15,092 nucleotides of DNA from CAYZTD01 sp964473335 (GCA_964473335.1 CAYYOO010000036.1:1-15092), one strand, 5' to 3'. Positions 1 to 9,269 are shown, counted from the stretch's first letter. Numbers and translations are program-made. Notes: generated by a model from the letters alone, not told the origin.

Positions 1-27
1 GAAGGATTTTTCTATTTGTCAAAGTAG

Positions 28-96
28 AAAAACAGATTAGCTAAACAAATACAATTAAGTAAAGATAATCTTAAGAAAATTTCGGCTATTTACGTT
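28..96 (+). other. possible unannotated N-terminal extension of the surface protein
   Basis: This stretch is open in the same frame as the giant ORF, from just after an in-frame TAG at 25-27 up to the ATG at 97. Read through, it is rich in Lys and Arg (KNRLAKQ, then DNLKKISAIYV) and leads straight into the hydrophobic MALLISSSLLIIT. That is the layout of a signal peptide n-region followed by its h-region. There is no ATG, GTG or TTG in frame here, only ATA (49) and ATT (79, 88). Either translation begins at a rare start, or at 97 with an n-region lacking positive charge, or the assembly has an error near 25. Confidence 0.35.
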
Positions 97-3000
97 ATGG
101 CTTTGTTGATTTCCTCATCATTGCTTATAATTACAAACGAGACTTTTATTGAGACAGTAAAAGCTAATGGTGGAGGAATCCCTCCGAACAGTAATGTTTT
201 ATGGCTAAATACAACCTGTCCAGATATAACGATCGGTGATACTTTTTATACACTGGTTAATGCGACTATCCATAGAGAAACAGACAACATATCAGTAAGT
301 AATATTACATTTGACAACTATTTAGATCAAGCTGGTTTTATAAATTACACAGGGGTTACGTGGGGTGATTTATTTTCTGATCCTGTTAACAGTTGGACCC
401 CTCATGCTGTGAATACTAGTAATTCTACTGGTTATGCATATAATCTAACCAGGATTAACTCCTCTTGTATTAATAACACTGCGGGGACTTTTGCTAATAT
501 CACTTGGTATGCGAATAATGTAGGTGTTACTTGGATTAATCTTACTGCTACAACAAAAAATAATAGTAATGGAGAAGTTGATACTGTTGTTTTCAATACC
601 ACAATTACTATCCATCCTGAGGGTCCAAGCAGTCTTTCTGCGATGACTCATAATGACACCCAAATAAATCTTACTTTTACAGGTGCTAATAATCTTGGAG
701 TAGACAAGATAGTTATTAGGAGGCAAGAAGGTACTAACGCTCCGTCTTTAAATGATGGAACAGAAATTTATAATGATTCAGGTACAGAATACGCTGATAA
801 CAATAATGGCAACTGGTTATCTACCAATACTACTTACAGTTATACAGCGTGGGGTTGGAATGAAACAGCTGGGTTATATAGCCAAAATGTTGTTTCAAAT
901 CAATCATTGACATATCCTATACTTAACACTACAGTTAAAGGATATATAGATAATAGTTATGGTGTTAATATATCTGGAGCATTAGTTCAGGCGATTAATT
1001 CTACAAAAGCTATGGGTGTTTTAGATTCAAATACAACAGATGAAACAGGTTATTATGAGTTAACTATTTTTGGTGGACACTTCAACATTACATATTACAA
1101 GGATATGTATGAACCTGCTTGGAATGACTCAGTTTATGGTGCTAATAGAACAATTTGGAATAATATGACGCTTACTTCTGGAGGGCCATTAGATGTACGT
1201 ATAAGTAACTATCAATCATCGGTATCACCCGGCTATATTATTAACGACACCGGAGATCAGAAGTTTAATTTTACATTATTAACTGAAATGGACAATCCAA
1301 GTTGGTTTGACAGTATAAATATTACTATTCCTGCTGGTTTTACTTATGTTGAAAACAATGGAACAAGTCTTAATCCAAGTGAGGTTACAGTTTCCAACAC
1401 CAGCAATAAGATATTTTGGAATGCAACAGGTTTGACTGGTTTTCAGTTTAACGTAACTGAATATTTCTGGTTTAATGTTTCAGCAAATGCTCCATTAGGT
1501 GCAGCATCTTTTAATATAACTGCTGTGCATCATAATACTTCACAGCCGCAGGATTTAACTTTTACAGTTTTTAATGCTGAAACTTTTTATTATACTGGGT
1601 CAATTTATAATAGCACAGGTCAAGCTATTGAGGGAGCAGTTGCTGAAATAATTGTTTCAGGTATGGGTGGGCCAGATAGTCCACCTGTTACTCTTGATAA
1701 CTTCAATGCTACATCGGATGCAAATGGTGAATTTAACATCACAGATATCCCTATCTGTGAAAACTATTCTCAAATATCTTGTGAAGGTCCTATGGGTCCA
1801 GGTTCAGGTGGTACTTTGTTTTATCAACTTGCTGCATATGAATACAATGACTCAAGTAATAATTATGCGATTAACACTTCTAGAACGCTTCCTTCCTTGC
1901 CTGCTACAGAGTTAATATGTATGCTAGGTAATCCTGAATTTTATCTTATACCTGCAGTGTCTTTTAATGTTACTGCGGTAGGTCCAGATTATGATTATGA
2001 TGGTTTTCCACCAGAATTAACTGGGTACAGCTCTAAAAGTTTTGAAGTTATGGTTAAAGATCAAGCTCTTGGATACCCCGTTAAAGAATATACAACACAG
2101 GCATCTCAGAGAATTTTTTCTGTTCCTGCTAGTAGAAATTATACCTTAAGTTTGTATCCTGAAATGTCATTTCCAATGAGTATTCGATTCAATGATATTT
2201 CCTCTACTTGTAACGCGGCTAATCCTGGAGATTATGATATATTTGGAATACCTGGTGTAAATACAAGCTTTGTAGAGTATAATGGTACTTATCTTATCAA
2301 TGTTGTAATTAATACTACTTCTTCAGCAAAGAATCTCACCGGAAATTTTACAGGTATCACTTCTCCAGATAGTATGAGGATTGTTACATACAACATGGAA
2401 ACTCAAAATATGGTTTTTGAAGGATGGGCGATGCCATTTAATTTAGGATATGATGAAGGATGGAGTCAATATAATGATACATATAACCTTTCAGCATGTA
2501 ATTTTAGTATAACCCTTCCAGCAACAGAGGCTCCATCTTATCTTATGTTGCGTGCTTATGCACATAATGCTTCTGGATATTATATGGGTACAAACATCAT
2601 CAATGCATCCAATGGCAATCTGAATGTATCAAGTCTTAATTTTACTATGCAGAAGTTAATAAATGGGACAAATAGGTCTATCACTGCAAATAATGTTTCG
2701 AATTTTTGGAATTCTGAAACAATTGTGAATACCACATCTGTATTATTCAAGCTTGTTAACTCGACTGGTGAACCCCTAAGTGATGAAAATGCTTTTGTTG
2801 AAGTAAAAAGAGAACTTGATGGAATTGAATATCTAACGATGATGAATGCAGAGAATGGCGAGTTTAATCTTTCACTAGTTGAAGGTGCTAGTATTAAAAA
2901 ACTCACGATTTTTTCTCAGCAGTATGCTCCTCTTTCTGCACCTGTGGATAGTTCTATTCTATCTGGGTCTGTTACTAACAGATTTTTCAATTTTACAGGT

Positions 3001-6000
3001 GGTGTATGTAATGTCACAATGAGATCATTTGGAGATTTTGACCCACTTAATCAAAGTCTGAATATACGGATGCAGATGTTTCTGTCTAATAGTTCAAATA
3101 ACATTCCTAATCCTCCTCGGATGCATGGTCTTCTCGGCGAGGGGCAAGGAGAAAAAGAACAGTTTTCACCATTGAATGCAATTTTAAAAGGAGATATCAA
3201 TATGATGATTTCAACAAATAAAGTTTCAGTATATTACATAAATGTTGATCTTCTTGCATCTGGCCCTCCTGATGCATCGTTTACTGATGAAGGAGAACAA
3301 TCAGAAGGTTTTTCATCGCTTTGGAAGTTTGGTAGTCAAGGACCAGATATTTATGATTATGTTTTAATCGGTGTGAATTATTCTGGTATGCATTTTGAAA
3401 ACTATAGTGATATTACTATGGAGATTCCATATTTGTATAACCAAGAATTCACTGAAGTATTGTGGAATAGAAGTGCGGGGGATACTATATCTGATATTTC
3501 AAGTGATGATAATCTAAGTGATTATGTTGATTTTCTTGAGGCGCCTTATGATGATTATTTTGATGGTACAGGGGTGTTGTGTGATCCAAATAATCCAAAC
3601 TTAGAAAATGGTTTGGGATATAGAGATGAGCAGAATACGACTATTTGGATGAAGATCCCTCACTTTTCCTCTCTTGGTTTAGGTGGTTCTGGAACAATTA
3701 TTGTTGATAAAAATGGAGGGGGGGACTATACAACGATTCAGGGTGCAATAAATGCCTCTTCTGATGGAGATACAATCCGTATTTGGGATGGAACCTATAC
3801 TGAAAATGTTGTTGTGAATAAGAGTGTGACAATTGAAGCGAATTCTTCAGCGGTTTTAGATGGTTCAGATAGCGGACATGGAATGTGGATAAATGTAAGC
3901 AATGTAACTATCCAAAATTTGAGTGTTACAAATTGTACTTCTAGTGAGGACGGTATTTTTTATAGCGGTATTTATGTTTATAATTCTTCATGTACACTTG
4001 AGAATGTTACATTAGATAATGTCACAGTTAACGACAGCGACGTAGGTGTTTACACTAATAATATTGCTCATTCTGATATAACAAATTGTAATCTATCAAA
4101 CAATGGTGTACTAGGTATTTATTTAATAAATACAAACTATTGTAATATTTCATATAACGAGATAAATGGTACAACTACTGCTAGTGGCGGTCCTGTAGGT
4201 GGATCTGCAGTTTATTTTGAGAATTCCGGGTATAACAATGTTTTTGAAAATATTGTATGTAACAATACGATGACTGGTTTTTATGTATCCGGTGCTACAG
4301 GTAACAACATTTATAATAATACATTTTGGAATGATGGCGTCCAATTGACTGGTACAAGTTTAACTCATCATATACATACCATAGAAAATAATACTGTGAA
4401 TGGAGATGAACTAAGATACTACAAAGATACTAGTGGCATGGTTTTAGATGAAAATAATGATACTGGTCAAATTATACTGGCAAATTGTTCTAATTTTGAA
4501 ATAAGAAACATGACCTTAGAAACTCCACTAAATACTGCAATACATCTTGCATACTCTACTGATGTCAATGTTTCCAACTGCAATATTTCAAACAATAGTA
4601 TAGCTGGAGTTTATCTTACATATTCAGATAGCAATGAATTCTATTCAAATAATATATCTAATATTTCTGCTATAGGTTTTGGTAACGACGCTAATGGTAT
4701 ATATCTTAGCCATTCTAACAGTAACAACGTTTCTTCGAATAATATCTACAATATATCTATTGGGTCAGGTATCACTGCTCAGGGTATATATCTCACTTAT
4801 TCTAACAGTAGCAATATATCATCAAACACTATTTACAACAATACAGATGGTATAAGTTTGAGTAATTCAGATAATAACAATATTTCATCAAATGATCTTT
4901 TTAATAATACAAATTATGGTATAAGTTTCAGTGATTCCAATAATAACGAGATATTCTCAAATAATATTTTCAATAATAGTAACTGGGGCATAAATCTTGA
5001 TAGTTCCCAATACAACAACATAAACTTAAATGATGTTTACACTAATAGTGAGGATGGCATAAATCTTGGAACGTCTGATAATAACAACATTACCTCAAAT
5101 GATATTTACAACAATACTGAGTTTGGTATCAGGTTATGGAGTTCTTCAAATAACAATATTTCTTCAAATACTATTTTAAATAATTCAGATAATGGCATCG
5201 TGCTTTTGTCTTCATCTACAAATACCATTTTTAATAATAATATTAGCAACAATGCAGATGGAGTTTATTTATACGACTCTTCGAATAATAATAATCTAAC
5301 TAGTAACATTTGTTTGGAAAATACCATTGGTATCTATCTAAATCGTGGCTGTAATTATAACAATATTACAAGTAACAATTGCACGGGTAATACTGAAAGC
5401 GGGATATATCTAGTTAATGACGGAAATAATCAGATTGGATGTGAAAATAATACTATAGCAAACAATACATGCAACGGTCTTGACACAAGCACTTATGGCA
5501 TTCGACTACGCGGAAATAACAATTATAACAATAATATAACAGAGAATACTTGTAATAACAACACTCAATATGGGATATATACCTCATCATATTGCTCCGA
5601 AATAAATAACAATACATGTAATGATAATCATTATGGTATTGAACTATTTTCGACTTACAATAATAATGTTACTAATAACACCTGCAATGAAAATTTTATT
5701 GGAATAAGAATACAACGTGAACATGGTGATAATAACAACTTGACAAAAAATACATGCACTCTTAACACTTATGGAATAAGAATATACGGGCTATCCAGTA
5801 ACATATGTGATAACAATACTATAACTTCTAACAATTGCAGTAGTAACACATATGGTATTCATTTAAACGAGTACACTGAAGATAACATAATCTATAATAA
5901 TAAATTAGTTGGGAACAGTAACGAAAATGCATATGATAATGGAACCAATGCCTGGAATACAACAAAAACATCTGAAACAAATATTGTTGAAGGAATCTTT

Positions 6001-7602
6001 TTAGGTGGTAACTACTGGAGCGATTACAATGGATCAGATACAACTCATGATGGAATGGGTGAAACAAATTATTCAATTCCGGGACCTGGTAACAACAATG
6101 ATACATATCCATTGGTTATATCGCCAGAGGTCTCATCATTTAGTCCAATTGATGATAGTACCGATGTTTCAAGGACTATAGATATAAGAATCACTTTTTC
6201 AAAATCAATGAATCAAACAACAACAGAGGGAAATATTACATTTACACCAAGTAGTAGTTACACCTGGTCAAACAATAACAAAACACTAACCATTGATCCA
6301 TCTTCAAGTCTAAGTTATTCAGCAGAATATGCTGTAACAGTTGGATGGAATGCAACAGATGAAGATGGAAACGTTATGCTTGAAAATTATACCTGTACTT
6401 TTAATACCGAAAGTGACTCAAGTGATGACCCGTCAGGTGATGGCCCTACATATATAAATACTAACAATGCACCAGTTGCTGACGCAGGTGGGCCATACAC
6501 TGGTACAGTCAACGAAGATATAACCTTTGACGGATCAGATAGTTCAGATGAAGATGGAGACGACCTTACATATACCTGGGAATTTGGAGATGGTGAAACA
6601 GCCACAGGAGAAACTGTAACTCACTCTTATACTTCAGCTGGAATATTTGATGTAAATCTTACTGTTAGCGACAGCTCAGAAGAAGATACAGACAGTACAA
6701 CAGCAACTATAGAAAGTTCAACTTCTCAAACTGCACCCTCAGCAGATGCAGGAGGTCCATATTCAGCTTTAACATTTGAAGATATAACCTTTGATGGATC
6801 AGATAGTACTGACCCAGATGGAAATATAGAAAACTACACCTGGGACTTTGGTGATGGAAATACAAGTTACGGAGTAAAACCAGTACACTCATATGAAACA
6901 TCAGGTCTGTTTAATATAACTCTAACAGTAACAGACGACGATGGATTAACAGATACAGATACAACAACAGCAAATATCACACTTGATACAGATGCTGACG
7001 GTTGGAGCGATGAAATGGAAGAATCCTATGGTACAGATATAAATGATGCGACATCTAAACCAATAGATACAGATGGAGATGGAGTACCTGACGATGATTC
7101 ACCAGATGGAAAATACACGGGTGATCCAGATGATGATGGTGATGGATTATCTGATGCAGAAGAAACAAACCTAGGACTTGATCCAAAAGACCCATCAGAT
7201 GTAAAAGGGATAGCTATAGACGGCGAAAGTTATTATTTACTTGATTCAAACAAAGACGGTTCATATGAAGATATATACAATAAAGACAACGATAAAGTGA
7301 CTATAGAAAAAGACGGTGAAGACTATCTTATTGATACAGATGGAGACGGAACATGGGATAAAAGATATAACCCCTCTGAAGGAAGCATCGTTGAAATAAC
7401 TGAAGACGAAGAAGGAGGAGGTATATTTTCACCTCTACTAATAGTTGGAATAATAGTAATAATCATTGTACTACTAATTGCAGTTATGTTCAAAACTGGA
7501 TATCTATATGTAGAAGACAAGGAAACTAAGAAATCAAAGAAAAAAGGTAAACATTCAAAAAGTAAAAACGAAAAATCAAATTCTTCTAAGAAAAATAAAT
7601 AA
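97..7602 (+). CDS. giant modular cell-surface protein (NosD beta-helix, PKD, Ca-binding repeats, C-terminal anchor)
   Basis: A 2501-residue secreted, membrane-anchored protein. Order of modules: short hydrophobic signal (1-14; possible cleavage after VKA about residue 24); FN3-like beta-sandwich (about 176-272); carboxypeptidase-regulatory-like beta-sandwiches (about 278-345, 495-560, 878-928); Asn-rich parallel beta-helix of NosD/pectate-lyase type (about 1200-2005), opening with GGGDYTTIQGAI and closing with GGNYWSDY and DTYPLV; Big_5 Ig-like domain (about 2009-2107, SPIDDSTDVS); two PKD domains (about 2125-2206, 2214-2295; YTWEFGDG and YTWDFGDG); thrombospondin-3-type Asp-rich Ca-binding repeats (about 2297-2371) and two more DxDxDG-like loops; one TM helix (2443-2466, after Gly-Gly-Gly); Lys-rich cytoplasmic tail. 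N-glycosylation sequons are very dense (about 19 in the first 270 residues). No catalytic site is recognisable, so adhesion, glycan binding or cell-envelope structure is inferred. The start is uncertain, as upstream in-frame sequence looks like a signal n-region. Confidence 0.9.
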   Translation: MALLISSSLLIITNETFIETVKANGGGIPPNSNVLWLNTTCPDITIGDTFYTLVNATIHRETDNISVSNITFDNYLDQAGFINYTGVTWGDLFSDPVNSWTPHAVNTSNSTGYAYNLTRINSSCINNTAGTFANITWYANNVGVTWINLTATTKNNSNGEVDTVVFNTTITIHPEGPSSLSAMTHNDTQINLTFTGANNLGVDKIVIRRQEGTNAPSLNDGTEIYNDSGTEYADNNNGNWLSTNTTYSYTAWGWNETAGLYSQNVVSNQSLTYPILNTTVKGYIDNSYGVNISGALVQAINSTKAMGVLDSNTTDETGYYELTIFGGHFNITYYKDMYEPAWNDSVYGANRTIWNNMTLTSGGPLDVRISNYQSSVSPGYIINDTGDQKFNFTLLTEMDNPSWFDSINITIPAGFTYVENNGTSLNPSEVTVSNTSNKIFWNATGLTGFQFNVTEYFWFNVSANAPLGAASFNITAVHHNTSQPQDLTFTVFNAETFYYTGSIYNSTGQAIEGAVAEIIVSGMGGPDSPPVTLDNFNATSDANGEFNITDIPICENYSQISCEGPMGPGSGGTLFYQLAAYEYNDSSNNYAINTSRTLPSLPATELICMLGNPEFYLIPAVSFNVTAVGPDYDYDGFPPELTGYSSKSFEVMVKDQALGYPVKEYTTQASQRIFSVPASRNYTLSLYPEMSFPMSIRFNDISSTCNAANPGDYDIFGIPGVNTSFVEYNGTYLINVVINTTSSAKNLTGNFTGITSPDSMRIVTYNMETQNMVFEGWAMPFNLGYDEGWSQYNDTYNLSACNFSITLPATEAPSYLMLRAYAHNASGYYMGTNIINASNGNLNVSSLNFTMQKLINGTNRSITANNVSNFWNSETIVNTTSVLFKLVNSTGEPLSDENAFVEVKRELDGIEYLTMMNAENGEFNLSLVEGASIKKLTIFSQQYAPLSAPVDSSILSGSVTNRFFNFTGGVCNVTMRSFGDFDPLNQSLNIRMQMFLSNSSNNIPNPPRMHGLLGEGQGEKEQFSPLNAILKGDINMMISTNKVSVYYINVDLLASGPPDASFTDEGEQSEGFSSLWKFGSQGPDIYDYVLIGVNYSGMHFENYSDITMEIPYLYNQEFTEVLWNRSAGDTISDISSDDNLSDYVDFLEAPYDDYFDGTGVLCDPNNPNLENGLGYRDEQNTTIWMKIPHFSSLGLGGSGTIIVDKNGGGDYTTIQGAINASSDGDTIRIWDGTYTENVVVNKSVTIEANSSAVLDGSDSGHGMWINVSNVTIQNLSVTNCTSSEDGIFYSGIYVYNSSCTLENVTLDNVTVNDSDVGVYTNNIAHSDITNCNLSNNGVLGIYLINTNYCNISYNEINGTTTASGGPVGGSAVYFENSGYNNVFENIVCNNTMTGFYVSGATGNNIYNNTFWNDGVQLTGTSLTHHIHTIENNTVNGDELRYYKDTSGMVLDENNDTGQIILANCSNFEIRNMTLETPLNTAIHLAYSTDVNVSNCNISNNSIAGVYLTYSDSNEFYSNNISNISAIGFGNDANGIYLSHSNSNNVSSNNIYNISIGSGITAQGIYLTYSNSSNISSNTIYNNTDGISLSNSDNNNISSNDLFNNTNYGISFSDSNNNEIFSNNIFNNSNWGINLDSSQYNNINLNDVYTNSEDGINLGTSDNNNITSNDIYNNTEFGIRLWSSSNNNISSNTILNNSDNGIVLLSSSTNTIFNNNISNNADGVYLYDSSNNNNLTSNICLENTIGIYLNRGCNYNNITSNNCTGNTESGIYLVNDGNNQIGCENNTIANNTCNGLDTSTYGIRLRGNNNYNNNITENTCNNNTQYGIYTSSYCSEINNNTCNDNHYGIELFSTYNNNVTNNTCNENFIGIRIQREHGDNNNLTKNTCTLNTYGIRIYGLSSNICDNNTITSNNCSSNTYGIHLNEYTEDNIIYNNKLVGNSNENAYDNGTNAWNTTKTSETNIVEGIFLGGNYWSDYNGSDTTHDGMGETNYSIPGPGNNNDTYPLVISPEVSSFSPIDDSTDVSRTIDIRITFSKSMNQTTTEGNITFTPSSSYTWSNNNKTLTIDPSSSLSYSAEYAVTVGWNATDEDGNVMLENYTCTFNTESDSSDDPSGDGPTYINTNNAPVADAGGPYTGTVNEDITFDGSDSSDEDGDDLTYTWEFGDGETATGETVTHSYTSAGIFDVNLTVSDSSEEDTDSTTATIESSTSQTAPSADAGGPYSALTFEDITFDGSDSTDPDGNIENYTWDFGDGNTSYGVKPVHSYETSGLFNITLTVTDDDGLTDTDTTTANITLDTDADGWSDEMEESYGTDINDATSKPIDTDGDGVPDDDSPDGKYTGDPDDDGDGLSDAEETNLGLDPKDPSDVKGIAIDGESYYLLDSNKDGSYEDIYNKDNDKVTIEKDGEDYLIDTDGDGTWDKRYNPSEGSIVEITEDEEGGGIFSPLLIVGIIVIIIVLLIAVMFKTGYLYVEDKETKKSKKKGKHSKSKNEKSNSSKKNK
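4849..5259 (+). repeat. beta-helix tandem repeats, 69-bp (23-residue) period
   Basis: Six consecutive units each begin with a Gly-Ile codon pair at 4849, 4918, 4987, 5056, 5125 and 5194. The first five are exactly 69 bp long and the last is 66 bp. The residue pattern is GIxLxxSxNNNIxSNxIxNNxxx, one rung of a right-handed parallel beta-helix per unit, with Asn stacks at the turns. The DNA copies have diverged, so this is a protein-level repeat rather than a recent expansion. More loosely spaced rungs of the same type extend from about 4100 to 5950. Confidence 0.85.
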
Positions 7603-7628
7603 AACTTTTTTCTTCTTTTTTATTTTTG
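7603..7628 (+). terminator. T-tract terminator of the surface-protein gene
   Basis: Directly after the TAA at 7600-7602 come runs of six, six and five T residues separated by single or few other bases. Archaeal RNA polymerase terminates on such oligo-T tracts without a hairpin. No inverted repeat is visible. Confidence 0.5.
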
Positions 7629-7638
7629 AATAAATAGC

Positions 7639-7680
7639 TTTTTAAACATATAACTATTTTAAAATCAGATGTAAGAGAGG
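7639..7680 (+). promoter_or_regulatory. TATA box and Shine-Dalgarno of the adenosine-specific kinase gene
   Basis: An AT-rich TATA-like element (TTTTTAAACATATAA, 7639-7653) would place transcription start near 7670. GAGAGG at 7675-7680 is a plausible Shine-Dalgarno 9 nt before the ATG at 7690. The short leader makes the start at 7690 convincing, although AT-rich background makes TATA calls weak. Confidence 0.4.
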
Positions 7681-7689
7681 AATATAATT

Positions 7690-8193
7690 ATGAGTGATTT
7701 AGAGTTAAAAGTTGTAGAAATTAAAAAACCAGAAGATATGAATTTTATATTAGGCCAAAGCCACTTTATTAAAACAATAGAAGATCTATATGAAGTAATG
7801 GTAAATAGTGTAGCAAGTGCAAAATTTGGAATAGCTTTTTGTGAAGCAAGTGGAGATAGAAAGATAAGATCTGTTGGTAATGATGATTCCTTGAAAAAAC
7901 TAGCTGAGGATAATGCAATGAACATTTCAGCAGGTCACAGTTTTATAATTTTTATAAAAGATTCTTTTCCACTTAATTTTTTAAATAATATTCAAAATGT
8001 TTATGAGGTTTGTTCTATTTTTTGTGCTACAGCTAATCCAACTAAAGTTGTAATAGCTGAATCAAAACACGGTAAGGAAAAAACCCGCGGAATTCTAGGT
8101 GTACTAGATGGGTTTACACCAAAAGGTGTGGAAAATGCTGATGAAATCAAATGGAGGCATGATTTTTTGAGAAAAATTGGCTATAAACTATAG
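7690..8193 (+). CDS. adenosine-specific kinase family protein (PAE2307/DUF355-like)
   Basis: A soluble 167-residue protein with no signal or TM segment. It matches by recall the archaeal/bacterial family annotated adenosine-specific kinase (Pfam Adenosine_kin). Family-type segments are the N-terminal VVEIKKPEDMNFILGQSHFI, the central AKFGIAFCEASGDRKIR, AGHSFIIFIKDSFPLN, and VCSIFCATANPTKVVIAE followed by GRGILGV-like TRGILGVLDG and a terminal WRHDFLRKIGYKL. Length equals the usual 160-170 residues, so it is intact. Members bind adenosine or AMP and a phosphotransfer role is proposed; the physiological reaction is not well established. It has its own apparent promoter and sits 60 bp before carbamate kinase. 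A functional link to that neighbour is only a guess. Confidence 0.85.
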   Translation: MSDLELKVVEIKKPEDMNFILGQSHFIKTIEDLYEVMVNSVASAKFGIAFCEASGDRKIRSVGNDDSLKKLAEDNAMNISAGHSFIIFIKDSFPLNFLNNIQNVYEVCSIFCATANPTKVVIAESKHGKEKTRGILGVLDGFTPKGVENADEIKWRHDFLRKIGYKL

Positions 8194-8210
8194 ATTTTTC
8201 TTATTTTATC
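8194..8210 (+). terminator. T-rich 3' end after the adenosine-specific kinase gene
   Basis: Immediately after the stop codon come ATTTTTCTTATTTTAT-type T runs without a hairpin. This is compatible with archaeal oligo-T termination. Confidence 0.3.
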
Positions 8211-8218
8211 AATATAAT

Positions 8219-8229
8219 TTTTATATACT
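8219..8229 (+). promoter_or_regulatory. TATA box of carbamate kinase
   Basis: TTTATATACTA centred near 8225 is about 29 bp upstream of the ATG at 8254. That predicts transcription starting at or within a few nucleotides of the start codon, giving a leaderless mRNA. No Shine-Dalgarno is seen before the ATG, which fits. Confidence 0.55.
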
Positions 8230-8253
8230 AATTCTTTCTTACAGGTTTATCCT

Positions 8254-9189
8254 ATGAATAAAAAAATGATTATTGCTCTTGGTGGAAATGCATTAATTAA
8301 AAAAAATCAGAAAGGAACAATCTATGAGCAATTTGAAAACACAAGAAATCTATCTAAATCTATTGTAAAAATAATCAAGGATGGATATAATGTTGTATTA
8401 ACTCACGGAAATGGCCCACAGGTGGGAGCTATTCTTCTTCAAAATAATAAAACTAGAGATATCTTGCCACCTATGCCGCTAGGTGTATGTGTAGCTGAAA
8501 GCCAGGGTCTTATTGGCTATATGATCCAGCAAACCCTTCTGAATTCTTTGAAAAAAAATAATATCAAAAAAGATGTAGTATCAGTTTTAACACAAGTAAT
8601 CGTTGATGAAGATGATCCTTCTTTTAAAAATCCTACTAAGCCGATTGGTCCTTATTATGATGAAGACAAAGTAGATAGCCTTGAAGAAGATGGATATAAT
8701 GTTAAAAAAATAAAAGATGGATATAGAATAGTTGTTCCTTCACCAGATCCAAAATCTATTGTTGAAAAAGATGTGATAAAAAAACTACTTGATGAGGGAG
8801 TTTTAGTAATTGCTGCTGGTGGCGGCGGAATGCCAGTGATTTCAAAAAAAGATTGGGGTCTAGATGGTGTTGAAGCAGTTGTTGATAAGGATTTAGCAAG
8901 TGAACGACTTGCTGAAGAAATAGATGCGGATACTCTAATAATTCTTACAAATGTTGAAAAGGTTTTTATTAATTTTAATAAAAAAAACCAACAAGCACTT
9001 GATCATGTTACTTTAAAAGAAATAAAAAAACACTATGGAAATGGTGAATTTCCAGCTGGAAGCATGGGTCCAAAAATTTTAGCTGCAATAAGATTTTTAG
9101 AATCAGGTGGAAAAAAAGTTATTATTTCTCATGTTGATGAAGGATACCGTGCCTTTACTGGAAAAACAGGCACTCATATCACAAAGTAG
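8254..9189 (+). CDS. arcC: carbamate kinase
   Basis: A 311-residue cytosolic amino-acid-kinase-fold enzyme that reversibly transfers phosphate between carbamoyl phosphate and ADP. Family landmarks are all present: ALGGNALIKK (8-17), THGNGPQVGAILLQ (50-63), the CK-specific segment PLGVCVAESQGLIGYMIQQ (75-93), TQVIVDEDDPSFKNPTKPIGP, the Gly-rich AAGGGGMPVI (about 187-196), AVVDKDLASERLAEEIDADTLIILT, and the C-terminal FPAGSMGPKILAA with GTHI. Length is normal (about 310). No arginine deiminase or ornithine carbamoyltransferase gene is nearby, so it may serve carbamoyl-phosphate synthesis from ammonia and bicarbonate, as proposed for some archaeal homologues, or ATP generation from another carbamoyl-phosphate source. 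The start at 8254 lies at the predicted transcription start and begins at the expected N-terminus. Confidence 0.96.
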   Translation: MNKKMIIALGGNALIKKNQKGTIYEQFENTRNLSKSIVKIIKDGYNVVLTHGNGPQVGAILLQNNKTRDILPPMPLGVCVAESQGLIGYMIQQTLLNSLKKNNIKKDVVSVLTQVIVDEDDPSFKNPTKPIGPYYDEDKVDSLEEDGYNVKKIKDGYRIVVPSPDPKSIVEKDVIKKLLDEGVLVIAAGGGGMPVISKKDWGLDGVEAVVDKDLASERLAEEIDADTLIILTNVEKVFINFNKKNQQALDHVTLKEIKKHYGNGEFPAGSMGPKILAAIRFLESGGKKVIISHVDEGYRAFTGKTGTHITK

Positions 9190-9207
9190 TTTTTATTTTT
9201 GACAAAA

Positions 9208-9269
9208 GATATATATAATAGTTATTGATTATTATATTGAAAAATATATAAATTTATTGTAATAGAGGG
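9208..9269 (+). promoter_or_regulatory. promoter and ribosome binding site of the secreted peptidase gene
   Basis: Two TATA-like elements are present: ATATATATAATAG near 9209-9219 and AAAATATATAAATT at 9241-9254. GAGGG at 9265-9269, 7 nt before the ATG, is a good Shine-Dalgarno. It would be inside the transcript only if the upstream TATA (start about 9240) is used. The downstream box would instead give a nearly leaderless mRNA. Two promoters are possible. Confidence 0.4.

Noticed and set aside
4560..5940. Possible CRISPR-like or satellite array because of regular 69-bp spacing
   Set aside because: The units diverge at the DNA level and stay in frame as beta-helix rungs, with no invariant repeat or unique spacers.
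5828..6112. 94-codon open frame on the minus strand inside the surface-protein gene
   Set aside because: Its His/Tyr/Cys-rich product comes from the antisense of Asn/Thr-rich codons, it has no ribosome binding site, and it lies wholly inside a convincing gene. Other antisense frames at 445-726, 2580-2906, 4150-4344, 6387-6605, 6707-6901 and 7323-7520 are rejected for the same reason.
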